8,794 nucleotides of DNA from the NCBI GenBank assembly GCA_017378975.1, contig JAFNXT010000153.1, positions 1-8,794 of the forward strand, given 5' to 3'. Of this stretch, positions 1 through 5,702 are shown in pieces (position 1 is the stretch's first letter; each line of letters opens with the position of its first letter). The DNA comes from Oscillospiraceae bacterium. GTDB lineage: Bacteria; Bacillota; Clostridia; Oscillospirales; Oscillospiraceae. Made by a program: the position numbers and the translations under genes. The notes beneath the pieces were generated by a model. That model worked only from the letters and a program-made list of their open reading frames with translations. It made no database searches and was not told where the DNA came from.

Positions 1-238
1 TCCGGCTCAGCTCGAAGAGCATGGAATACAGCACCCGGGCATAGTCCCCCATCTCTTCTCCAGCCTTTTCCGCCACCCCGGCCAGCACCTGACGCTCTCT
101 GGCCGGTACCAGGATCGGCATATCATTCTCCTTCTTATAGTCTGCGACTCTGGCGGATACCTCCATCCGCTGACAGAACAGCTTCACCAGCTGTTCGTCG
201 ATCATGTCGATCTCGTTACGAAGTTCATCCAGTCCCAT
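1..238 (-). CDS. pheA: Chorismate mutase domain, N-terminal part of probable bifunctional P-protein (partial, runs off left edge)
   Basis: The visible 79 residues form an AroQ-type chorismate mutase domain, which converts chorismate to prephenate in the cytoplasm. The pattern LRNEIDMIDEQLVKLFCQR (residues 6-24) matches the family's first helix. R7, R24, K35 or K36 and E48 (in ARERQ) line up with active-site residues of the E. coli P-protein mutase domain. The ATG lies at 236-238, one base after the aroC stop, with AGGAGGG at 248-254 and nine bases of spacing. The gene is last of the visible operon. Since tyrA is already present and lacks a mutase domain, the rest is probably prephenate dehydratase (pheA), but that part is outside the window. 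A stand-alone chorismate mutase is the alternative. The domain call is firm; the P-protein call is inference. Confidence 0.82.
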   Translation of the reverse strand, partial: MGLDELRNEIDMIDEQLVKLFCQRMEVSARVADYKKENDMPILVPARERQVLAGVAEKAGEEMGDYARVLYSMLFELSR

Positions 239-239
239 A

Positions 240-1331
240 TCAATAAGCCCTCCTGTAATTCGGTAGTCTTGAAAGGATCGCGTCATATACCGCGATCGCG
301 GCGGCCGCCTCGATCACCGGCACCGCCCGTGGCACGATACACGGATCGTGCCGCCCCTGGATCTTCAGAGGCATCTCTTCCATCCTGTGGATGGATATGC
401 TTTGTTGTTGCGTATAGATCGACGGGGTAGGCTTCACCGCCGCCCGGAAGATCAGGGGCTGTCCGTTGGTGATACCTCCAAGGATCCCTCCGGCGTTGTT
501 GGTCAGAGTGACCACCTCACCATCCCGGATGGCGTAACCGTCATTGTTCTGCGATCCCCGAAGCTCCGCCACACCGAAACCGGCACCGAACTCCACGCCC
601 TTCACAGCAGGAACACCGTAAACGATCTGAGCGATCCGTCCCTCCATGCCGCCGAACATCGGTTCTCCCACACCGATCGGCAGACCGGTGACGGCACATT
701 CGATGATACCGCCCACGCTGTCCCCGTCAGACCGTGCCTGCGCGATCGCGTCACGCATCCATGCACCGGCGGCGCCATCCAGCACCGGGAACACCGGTCC
801 CACCTTATCCAGTTGCGGCTTCAGCGGATCAAAGGGCACATCCCGAACACCGGCGATCTGAGCGATGTGGGCACCGATCCGGATCCCCATCTCCTCCAGC
901 CATTGCTTGCACATACCACCGGCGATGCACAGCGGTGCCGTCAAACGACCGGAGAAATGACCGCCACCGGCCACATCCTGATAGCCGTCATACTTGACCT
1001 GAGCCGTAAGATCCGCATGGCCCGGCCGTGGGCAGTCGTGGAGCTGTTCATAATCCCCGGAACGGGTATTCTTGTTGCGGATCATTGCCGCGATCGGCGC
1101 GCCACAGGTCCGTCCATCCAAAAGACCCGACAGAAACTCCGGCTCATCCCCCTCCTTCCGGGGCGTAGACCAATCGTTCTGCCCCGGCGCGCGACGGGCG
1201 AGGAACCTCCGGAGCCGGTCCATATCCACCGGAAGCCCGGCAGGCACTCCATCCAGCGTCATACCGATGGCGGTGCCATGGGACTGTCCAAAAATGGACA
1301 GCTTCAAAGTATCACCGTATGTACTGCTCAT
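240..1331 (-). CDS. aroC: Chorismate synthase
   Basis: This 363-residue cytoplasmic enzyme removes phosphate from EPSP to give chorismate, using reduced FMN as cofactor. Family signatures are present in order: GQSHG (15-19), RPGHAD (102-107), AGGGHFSGRLTAPL (121-134), NNAGGILGGITNGQ (278-291) and RHDPCIVPRAVPVIEAA (327-343). The length is normal. The second signature has the GGGHFSGRLTAPL form rather than the more usual GGRxSARET form; I recall this variant from clostridial homologues. The ATG at 1329-1331 has AGGAGG at 1337-1342 and lies 20 bases inside the end of aroA, so translation is probably coupled. The TGA is one base before the next ATG. Confidence 0.97.
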   Translation of the reverse strand: MSSTYGDTLKLSIFGQSHGTAIGMTLDGVPAGLPVDMDRLRRFLARRAPGQNDWSTPRKEGDEPEFLSGLLDGRTCGAPIAAMIRNKNTRSGDYEQLHDCPRPGHADLTAQVKYDGYQDVAGGGHFSGRLTAPLCIAGGMCKQWLEEMGIRIGAHIAQIAGVRDVPFDPLKPQLDKVGPVFPVLDGAAGAWMRDAIAQARSDGDSVGGIIECAVTGLPIGVGEPMFGGMEGRIAQIVYGVPAVKGVEFGAGFGVAELRGSQNNDGYAIRDGEVVTLTNNAGGILGGITNGQPLIFRAAVKPTPSIYTQQQSISIHRMEEMPLKIQGRHDPCIVPRAVPVIEAAAAIAVYDAILSRLPNYRRAY

Positions 1332-2502
1332 AGGTCCCTCCTAAACGACTGTATTCCTCCCAAAAATGAGGATAAGATTTTTTCACACATTCTGCCCCCA
1401 AAATGGTGACAGGCTCCGTGCATACTGTTGCGGCGATGGCCGCAGACATTGCGATCCTGTGGTCGTTCACGGCATCCACCGTACCTCCCCTGAGGCCGGT
1501 CCCGTATACCGTCAAACGATCCTCACCGGCTTCCGCCCGTCCGCCAAGCCCTTCGATCATAGCGATGGTAGAAGCGATCCGGTCCGACTCCTTCGACCGA
1601 AGTCTGGAGACCTCCGTAAACACCGCCCCATTCCCCATCGCAGCCGCCACAGACAGGACCGGGACCAGATCGGGGATATCCTCCGCCGAAACCGTGGCCA
1701 TCCCCTCCCGAAGCCCGGCAAGTATCTCTACCACCGCCCGGTCTCCCTGCGCCGAAGTATGGGAAAGGCCCCGGATATCCAATCTGCTCCCCAGCTCCGC
1801 CGCCGTGACGAAGAACGCACCGTTGCTCCAATCCCCTTCCACGTCGACGCACCCGGGAGAACGGAACCTGACACCGCCGAGCCTCACAGGGTCCGCCCCG
1901 AACTGTACGATCGCATCTTCGGTCAGGCGGATATAAGGCTTGGAGCCGATCTTCCCGGTGATCTCCAAACGGCTTTCACCCTCCAGCAAGGACAGTCCCA
2001 GCATAAGTCCTGTGATATACTGACTTGAGACGCCCCCATCGATGCGGTATGCTCCGGGCCGGAGCTTCCCCTGACACCGGATGGTATCCGGTGTCGGTCG
2101 TGAAAGACGGCACCCCATCCGTTCCATCTCCTCCCATAAAGGAGACAAGGGCCGCTGAGGCAAACGCCCGGCCATAAGGAAGGTGGCATCCACCCCCAAC
2201 GATCCCGCCACCGGGAGCATGAAGCGTAACGTCGATCCGCTTTCACAGCAATCCAGGACCGCCGCTTCCGGCACACGTTCCACCGGGAACACAGCATATC
2301 CGGTATCCGTCCGCCGGATCTGCGCTCCCAAAGCCTGCAAACAATCCACCGTGGCTTCGATGTCCCGGTTGGTCTGGGGGCAACGGAGTTCGGTCGGTCT
2401 GTCAGCAAAAGCGGCACAGATCAACAGCCGGTGTGCCTGAGATTTAGATGGTATGATGTCGATCTGGCCCCGAAGCAGACGGGGCTGGATGATGATGTCC
2501 AT
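1312..2502 (-). CDS. aroA: 3-phosphoshikimate 1-carboxyvinyltransferase (EPSP synthase)
   Basis: This 396-residue enzyme joins phosphoenolpyruvate to shikimate-3-phosphate to make EPSP. Landmarks include the substrate lysine in PSKSQAHR (K20), ESGSTLRFM (87-95, the PEP loop with R93), AGRLPQRPLSPL (111-122), VSSQYITGLML (158-168), DIPDLVPVLSV (275-285, with the probable catalytic Asp D278), KESDRI (304-309), DHRIAMSAA (347-355) and KKSYPHFW (374-381). It is somewhat shorter than E. coli AroA (about 427 residues), but all motifs are there. The PEP loop reads ESGSTLRF where E. coli has NAGTAMRP; the Gly equivalent to the glyphosate-contact Gly96 is kept. The ATG lies one base after the aroB stop, with a GAAGAAGG ribosome site at 2511-2518. 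Its end overlaps aroC by 20 bases. Confidence 0.96.
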   Translation of the reverse strand: MDIIIQPRLLRGQIDIIPSKSQAHRLLICAAFADRPTELRCPQTNRDIEATVDCLQALGAQIRRTDTGYAVFPVERVPEAAVLDCCESGSTLRFMLPVAGSLGVDATFLMAGRLPQRPLSPLWEEMERMGCRLSRPTPDTIRCQGKLRPGAYRIDGGVSSQYITGLMLGLSLLEGESRLEITGKIGSKPYIRLTEDAIVQFGADPVRLGGVRFRSPGCVDVEGDWSNGAFFVTAAELGSRLDIRGLSHTSAQGDRAVVEILAGLREGMATVSAEDIPDLVPVLSVAAAMGNGAVFTEVSRLRSKESDRIASTIAMIEGLGGRAEAGEDRLTVYGTGLRGGTVDAVNDHRIAMSAAIAATVCTEPVTILGAECVKKSYPHFWEEYSRLGGTYEQYIR

Positions 2503-2503
2503 A

Positions 2504-3556
2504 TCAAAGACCTTCTTCGATGAATGTTCTCAACTCTCCCACAGGTGTGGGCAGGATCTTGCACGATCCGATCCGCTCCGGCACGATCAGATCCACCCGA
2601 CCGCCGGAACGCTTCTTATCCGAAAGGGCCGACCGATACAGCGCATCGGTACCGAAGGCCGTCCCTACCGGCAGTCCAAAGCGCTCCAGGATCCCAACGA
2701 TCCGGTCCCGGACCTCCGGCTGACAAATGCCTCGGCCGGCGGCGGTCCTTGCCACGATCGCCATTCCGATGGCCACCGCCTTACCGTGGGAGACCGTGAA
2801 CCTGCTCTGCGCCTCCACGCCGTGTCCCACGGTATGCCCCAGATTCAGCTTCATCCGGGCCCCGGTGTCGAATTCGTCCTCCATGACCACGTCCCGTTTC
2901 AGCTCCACGCACCGGGCGACCACCGCCTCCCGGTCGAACCGGAGACGATGCTCCTCCAAATGGCGGAACAAACCCTCGTCATAAAGGATACCGTATTTGA
3001 TCACCTCGGCGCATCCATCCCGGAAGATATCCTCCGGCAGAGTATCCAAGGTATCCAGATCACAGACCACCAGACGTGGTTGACAAAACGCACCGCAAAG
3101 ATTCTTCCCGGCCGGCAGATCGATCGCCGTCTTACCGCCCACGGAAGAATCCACCGCCGCCAGCAGGGTGGTAGGCACCTGCACACAGGCGATGCCTCTG
3201 AGATAAGTAGCGGAAGCGAACCCCGTCAGGTCCCCCACCACACCGCCGCCCAGTGCCACCAGACAATCCGAACGGGTCATCTGTTCCCGTGCCAAAAAAT
3301 CCACCAATCCAAGGAAAACTGTGCCGTTTTTGCTCTCTTCCCCCGCCGGAAATACGAACCGGACCACTTCCAGCCCCGCACGTCCCAGACTCGCTTTGAC
3401 TGCCTCACCGTACAGAGGCCAAACATTGCTATCGCTGACGATGGCGACCTTTTCTGCCTTGCAGACCCGTCGGACCTCTTGTCCCAGACCTGCCAGCAAG
3501 CCCCTCCCGATCAGGACCTCATAGGACCGGGAGGCATCCACTTCGACTCTCCTCAT
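2504..3556 (-). CDS. aroB: 3-dehydroquinate synthase
   Basis: This 350-residue NAD- and metal-dependent enzyme cyclises DAHP to 3-dehydroquinate, the second shikimate step. The glycine-rich NAD motif GGGVVGDLTGF lies at 103-113, followed by YLRGI and VPTTLLAAVDSSVGGKTAID (127-146). Probable metal ligands are E184 in GCAEVIKYG, H241 in LNLGHTVGH and H257 in SHGKAVAIGM. Length and motif order are normal for the family. The ATG overlaps the tyrA stop as ATGA. The sequence just upstream is only weakly Shine-Dalgarno-like, so translation probably depends on re-initiation by ribosomes finishing tyrA. Confidence 0.97.
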   Translation of the reverse strand: MRRVEVDASRSYEVLIGRGLLAGLGQEVRRVCKAEKVAIVSDSNVWPLYGEAVKASLGRAGLEVVRFVFPAGEESKNGTVFLGLVDFLAREQMTRSDCLVALGGGVVGDLTGFASATYLRGIACVQVPTTLLAAVDSSVGGKTAIDLPAGKNLCGAFCQPRLVVCDLDTLDTLPEDIFRDGCAEVIKYGILYDEGLFRHLEEHRLRFDREAVVARCVELKRDVVMEDEFDTGARMKLNLGHTVGHGVEAQSRFTVSHGKAVAIGMAIVARTAAGRGICQPEVRDRIVGILERFGLPVGTAFGTDALYRSALSDKKRSGGRVDLIVPERIGSCKILPTPVGELRTFIEEGL

Positions 3557-4383
3557 CCGTCCACCGCTTCCTTCCTTCGTTTCCCCTCTTCCAGAAGGGC
3601 CACCAGCGCATCACCGTCTGCGGAATCGATCGCATCCCGATATTTCTGAAGCTCCGACATCAGACCATCCAGCTCGAACAGCAGATGCTCCCTGTCCTCC
3701 AGAAACAACTCCGCCCACATCCGGGGATCCAGCCATGCCACTCTCGTCAGATCCTTATAGCTCCCGGCAGAGAATCCTTTATGTGTCAAAGCCGTGGGGG
3801 ATTTGATGAATGCGTTGCTGACGAGATGGGGCATCTGGGAAGTGAAGGCGATCATCCGGTCATGCTCTTGCGCCGTGGTCACGGAGAATCTCCCGAAATG
3901 ACAGGGACCCAAGGCCTTCTTCGCCCGTTCCAGCAATTCGATATCATCGAACCGATCCGGCACCAGCACCATAGGAGCACCGCAGAACATATCCGCTCTG
4001 CTGTACTTGAAGCCGGAGAACTGGGTCCCGGCCATAGGATGACCTCCCACGAACGTGAATCCATACTTCTGCGCCAACGGGGAACACCGCCGACAGATCT
4101 TCTCCTTCACGCCACAGCAGTCGATCACCAAGGCCCCCTTGCGGACGAAGGGTGCATGGGCCTCCATCCAGTCCCCCGCCCCTTCCGGACAGATGGCCAA
4201 CAGGATCAGATCACACTGTCCCATATCCTCCGGGGTCAGCTCTCCTTCCACCGCGCCGCACAGCATGGCGAAAGACAGGATGTCCCGATCCTTCTCACAG
4301 CACAGCACCCGATGTCCTTCCAGCGAATAAGCCCTGGCCAAGGAACCGCCGATCAGCCCCAGCCCAAGGATGCCCACCGTCAT
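3553..4383 (-). CDS. tyrA: Prephenate dehydrogenase, short form without ACT domain
   Basis: This 276-residue enzyme oxidatively decarboxylates prephenate to 4-hydroxyphenylpyruvate, the tyrosine branch. A Rossmann NAD(P) motif GLGLIGGS is at 7-14. GGHPMAGTQFSGF (113-125), the catalytic-type His in AQEHDRM (H174), SQMPHLVSNA (182-191) and GSYKDLTRVAWLDPRMW (207-223) follow the family order. The protein stops after the helical dimerisation domain, whereas the Bacillus-type enzyme of about 370 residues carries a C-terminal ACT domain. Tyrosine feedback through an ACT domain is therefore not expected. GTQFSG replaces the more common GTExSG. The ATG overlaps the aroF stop by four bases and has GGGAGG at 4391-4396 with seven bases of spacing. 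Cyclohexadienyl (arogenate) dehydrogenase activity cannot be excluded. Confidence 0.93.
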   Translation of the reverse strand: MTVGILGLGLIGGSLARAYSLEGHRVLCCEKDRDILSFAMLCGAVEGELTPEDMGQCDLILLAICPEGAGDWMEAHAPFVRKGALVIDCCGVKEKICRRCSPLAQKYGFTFVGGHPMAGTQFSGFKYSRADMFCGAPMVLVPDRFDDIELLERAKKALGPCHFGRFSVTTAQEHDRMIAFTSQMPHLVSNAFIKSPTALTHKGFSAGSYKDLTRVAWLDPRMWAELFLEDREHLLFELDGLMSELQKYRDAIDSADGDALVALLEEGKRRKEAVDG

Positions 4384-5381
4384 AGGACCGCCTCCCGGAC
4401 CTTCCTGACCCGACGGCTCAGATCATCGAACTGGGCCGGTGTCAGAGACTGGGCGCCGTCACACATGGCATGGGCCGGATCGTTGTGGACCTCGATGATC
4501 AGACCGTCCGCACCGGCGGCGGCCGCCGCCACTGCCATAGGCGGCACCAGCTTCGCCTTACCTGTGGCATGGCTGGGGTCCACGATCACCGGCAGATGGC
4601 TCAGCTCATGCAGACCGCATACCGCCGTCAGATCCAGCGTGTTCCGGGTATAGGTCTCGAAGGTACGGATGCCACGCTCACACAGCATAACACGCTCATT
4701 ACCACCGCTCATGATGTATTCCGCGCTCATGAGAAGCTCCTGCAGGGTATTGGCAAGACCGCGCTTGAGAAGGATCGGCTTGTCCGTCTTGCCCAGTTCC
4801 TTCAAAAGATCGAAATTCTGCATATTCCGGGCGCCCACCTGGATGATATCCACGTCCCGGAACAGATCCAGCGTAGAGATGTTCATGATCTCCGTCACGA
4901 TCGGCAGGCCAGTCTCCTCTCTGGCCTTCAGCAGGAGCTGGATCCCCTCCCCCTTCATGCCCTGGAAAGCATAGGGCGAGGTACGGGGCTTGAACGCGCC
5001 ACCACGGAGGATATTGGCACCGGAGGCCTTCACCGCCTTCGCCACTTCGATGATCTGTTCCTCGGACTCCACGGAGCAGGGTCCTGCCATCATGACGAAG
5101 TTACCGCCGCCGATCTTCACACCGCCCACATCGATCACGGTGTCATTGGGATGGAATTTCCGGTTGGCCTGCTTGAAGGGCTCGGAGACCCGCTTGACGG
5201 ACTCCACCATCTCAAGACTTCCCAACAGCTCCATGTCCACCCGGCTGGTATCACCGATCAGACCAAGGACCGTGACCTGTGCGCCCTGAGAAACATGGAC
5301 ATCCAGATCCATCCGGGCCAGCCAATCGATCAGATGCTGGGTCTGTTCAGGGGTCGTACCGTGTTTGAGTATCGCGATCAT
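4380..5381 (-). CDS. aroF: 3-deoxy-7-phosphoheptulonate (DAHP) synthase, type I-beta with N-terminal ferredoxin-like domain
   Basis: This 333-residue enzyme condenses PEP and erythrose-4-phosphate into DAHP, the entry step of the shikimate pathway. Residues 1 to about 70 form a small ferredoxin-like domain, seen in Thermotoga-type enzymes where it mediates Tyr/Phe feedback. The barrel carries AGPCSVES (99-106, metal-ligand C102), GGAFKPRTSPYAFQG (127-141), LLKRG (204-208), CERGIRTF (234-241), VDPSHATG (267-274, H271) and IEVHNDP (296-302). The start is ATG 5379-5381: CCAGGAG at 5391-5397 stands nine bases upstream. An upstream ATG at 5388-5390 touches that site, and a longer extension would read through the terminator hairpin. 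It is the first structural gene behind the attenuator leader, and its stop overlaps tyrA. Confidence 0.96.
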   Translation of the reverse strand: MIAILKHGTTPEQTQHLIDWLARMDLDVHVSQGAQVTVLGLIGDTSRVDMELLGSLEMVESVKRVSEPFKQANRKFHPNDTVIDVGGVKIGGGNFVMMAGPCSVESEEQIIEVAKAVKASGANILRGGAFKPRTSPYAFQGMKGEGIQLLLKAREETGLPIVTEIMNISTLDLFRDVDIIQVGARNMQNFDLLKELGKTDKPILLKRGLANTLQELLMSAEYIMSGGNERVMLCERGIRTFETYTRNTLDLTAVCGLHELSHLPVIVDPSHATGKAKLVPPMAVAAAAAGADGLIIEVHNDPAHAMCDGAQSLTPAQFDDLSRRVRKVREAVL

Positions 5382-5390
5382 GATAAACAT

Positions 5391-5397
5391 CTCCTGG
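5391..5397 (-). promoter_or_regulatory. Ribosome binding site of aroF
   Basis: CCAGGAG on the minus strand lies nine bases before ATG 5379-5381 and directly abuts the in-frame ATG at 5388-5390. The spacing selects the downstream ATG as the start. The site follows the U-rich tail of the terminator, so it is transcribed only on read-through. Confidence 0.8.
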
Positions 5398-5400
5398 ATA

Positions 5401-5443
5401 ATAAAATAAAGATGCCGCCCGGATCCGATCCGTGCGGCATCTT
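5401..5443 (-). terminator. Attenuator terminator (structure 3:4) ahead of aroF
   Basis: On the minus strand GATGCCGC (5434-5441) pairs with GCGGCATC (5411-5418). One A/G mismatch follows, then CGGAT (5428-5432) pairs with ATCCG (5420-5424), leaving a three-base loop. AA at 5442-5443 can pair with TT at 5409-5410. The tail reads TTTATTTTAT, a typical though interrupted U tract. It sits between the operon promoter and the first structural gene. Intrinsic termination here would therefore stop the whole operon, which is the hallmark of an attenuator. Confidence 0.88.
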
Positions 5444-5497
5444 GAAAAAACAACGATGGTATCTACAGCTCCTGTCGATCCATTGCAGCACAAATCG
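5426..5497 (-). promoter_or_regulatory. Antiterminator (structure 2:3) of the aro leader
   Basis: CGATTTGTGCTGCA (5484-5497, segment 2) pairs antiparallel with TGCCGCACGGATCG (5426-5439, segment 3) over 14 positions. There are 11 Watson-Crick pairs, two G-U wobbles and one mismatch. Segment 3 is the 5' arm of the terminator, so the two structures exclude each other. The enclosed loop carries its own hairpin (5456-5483: ATGG/CCAT, ATC/GAT and ACAG/CTGT), which would bring the arms together. Pairing was worked out by eye; no folding energy was computed. Confidence 0.78.
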
Positions 5498-5555
5498 CTA
5501 TTACCTTTTTTGAGCAAAAAAGTAATAGTAGCTAAAGTAAAACTGTGCAGCAACA
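5481..5555 (-). promoter_or_regulatory. Leader hairpin (structure 1:2) over the leader peptide coding region
   Basis: Segment 1 (5543-5555, containing TTGCTGCACA) pairs with 5481-5493 (containing TGTGCTGCAA). There are nine Watson-Crick pairs, a central T/T mismatch and G-U pairs at the ends. Inside it, 5516-5528 pairs with 5498-5510 as 13 consecutive pairs with one G-U and a five-base loop. The inner stem is built from the Tyr-Phe-Phe codons and the peptide stop. Segment 2 is shared with the antiterminator, so 1:2 and 2:3 compete. Such a hairpin would act as a pause and protector structure in classical attenuation. Confidence 0.72.
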
Positions 5556-5569
5556 TTGTTGACGACCAT
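5501..5569 (-). CDS. Phe/Tyr-rich leader peptide of the aro operon (22 residues)
   Basis: An ATG at 5567-5569 opens a 22-codon frame ending in TAA (5501-5503), followed at once by TAG. Its core is FYFSYYYFF (residues 10-18): four Phe and four Tyr in nine positions, with no Trp. The N-terminal part is MVVNNVAAQ and the end is AQKR. GGAGG at 5579-5583 lies nine bases upstream, an excellent ribosome site. The frame begins about 27 bases after the predicted transcription start and overlaps the 1:2 hairpin. The peptide itself probably has no function; stalling of the ribosome at these codons when charged Phe-tRNA or Tyr-tRNA is scarce would favour the antiterminator. All four Phe codons are TTT although the structural genes favour TTC, because those Ts build the inner hairpin. 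It belongs functionally with leader peptides such as those of E. coli pheA and pheST. Confidence 0.9.
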   Translation of the reverse strand: MVVNNVAAQFYFSYYYFFAQKR

Positions 5570-5602
5570 GTTCTTTAGCCTCCGATCACACGAGCTGGGG
5601 AC

Positions 5603-5631
5603 ATTATACCACCACCGGTGGAATAATGCAA
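5603..5631 (-). promoter_or_regulatory. Promoter of the aro operon (sigma-A type)
   Basis: TTGCAT (5626-5631) and TATAAT (5603-5608) are separated by exactly 17 bases, close to consensus. Transcription should start near A5596. The region just upstream (about 5632-5660) is very A/T-rich, with T runs that could act as an UP element. The leader from 5596 to the aroF ATG is about 215 bases, enough for the peptide and its three alternative structures. Confidence 0.88.
5612..5621. promoter_or_regulatory. Palindrome within the aro promoter spacer, possible operator
   Basis: CCACCGGTGG is a perfect ten-base palindrome lying between the -35 and -10 boxes. Its position would let a bound repressor block RNA polymerase. 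No cognate regulator is visible in the window and ten bases is short, so an operator role is only a suggestion. Confidence 0.3.
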
Positions 5632-5666
5632 TAGCCAATTTCAAAAAATAACAAAAATAGTTGTAG

Positions 5667-5686
5667 GGCGGGGGCTCGCCCCCGCC
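5667..5686 (-). terminator. GC-rich hairpin after the nucleotidyltransferase gene, probable terminator
   Basis: GGCGGGGG and CCCCCGCC form a perfect eight-pair stem around a CGAG tetraloop, 16 bases after the stop of the upstream gene. Two T runs follow on the minus strand, but the first begins nine bases after the stem, so it is not an ideal intrinsic terminator. It separates the nucleotidyltransferase transcript from the aro promoter. It may instead be a copy of a dispersed palindromic repeat. Confidence 0.45.
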
Positions 5687-5702
5687 GCTAACTCAGAAGT
5701 GA

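Noticed and set aside
348..1409. Long plus-strand open frames opposite aroC, aroA, aroB, tyrA and aroF (for example 348-1409, 2453-3649, 3685-4653, 4470-5513)
   Set aside because: They are antisense shadows of genes with full family motifs, rich in Arg, His and Pro, and none matches a protein family I recognise.
5382..5453. N-terminal extension of AroF beyond ATG 5379-5381
   Set aside because: It would translate the terminator hairpin and the ribosome binding site; type I-beta DAHP synthases begin near the MIAIL segment.
5445..5483. Hairpin 5456-5483 followed by GTTTTTT as an additional intrinsic terminator
   Set aside because: The stem is interrupted by a mismatch and a bulge and is modest in GC; it fits better as the spacer hairpin inside the antiterminator, though it could cause pausing.
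5347..5556. 69-codon minus-strand frame overlapping the leader peptide
   Set aside because: Its ATG has no ribosome site, it lies in another frame than the Phe/Tyr peptide, and it reads through the terminator into aroF.
5382..5596. T-box riboswitch or TRAP target in the aro leader
   Set aside because: No T-box core (TGGNACCGCG-like) sequence and no series of regularly spaced GAG/TAG triplets are seen; the Phe/Tyr peptide explains the leader better.
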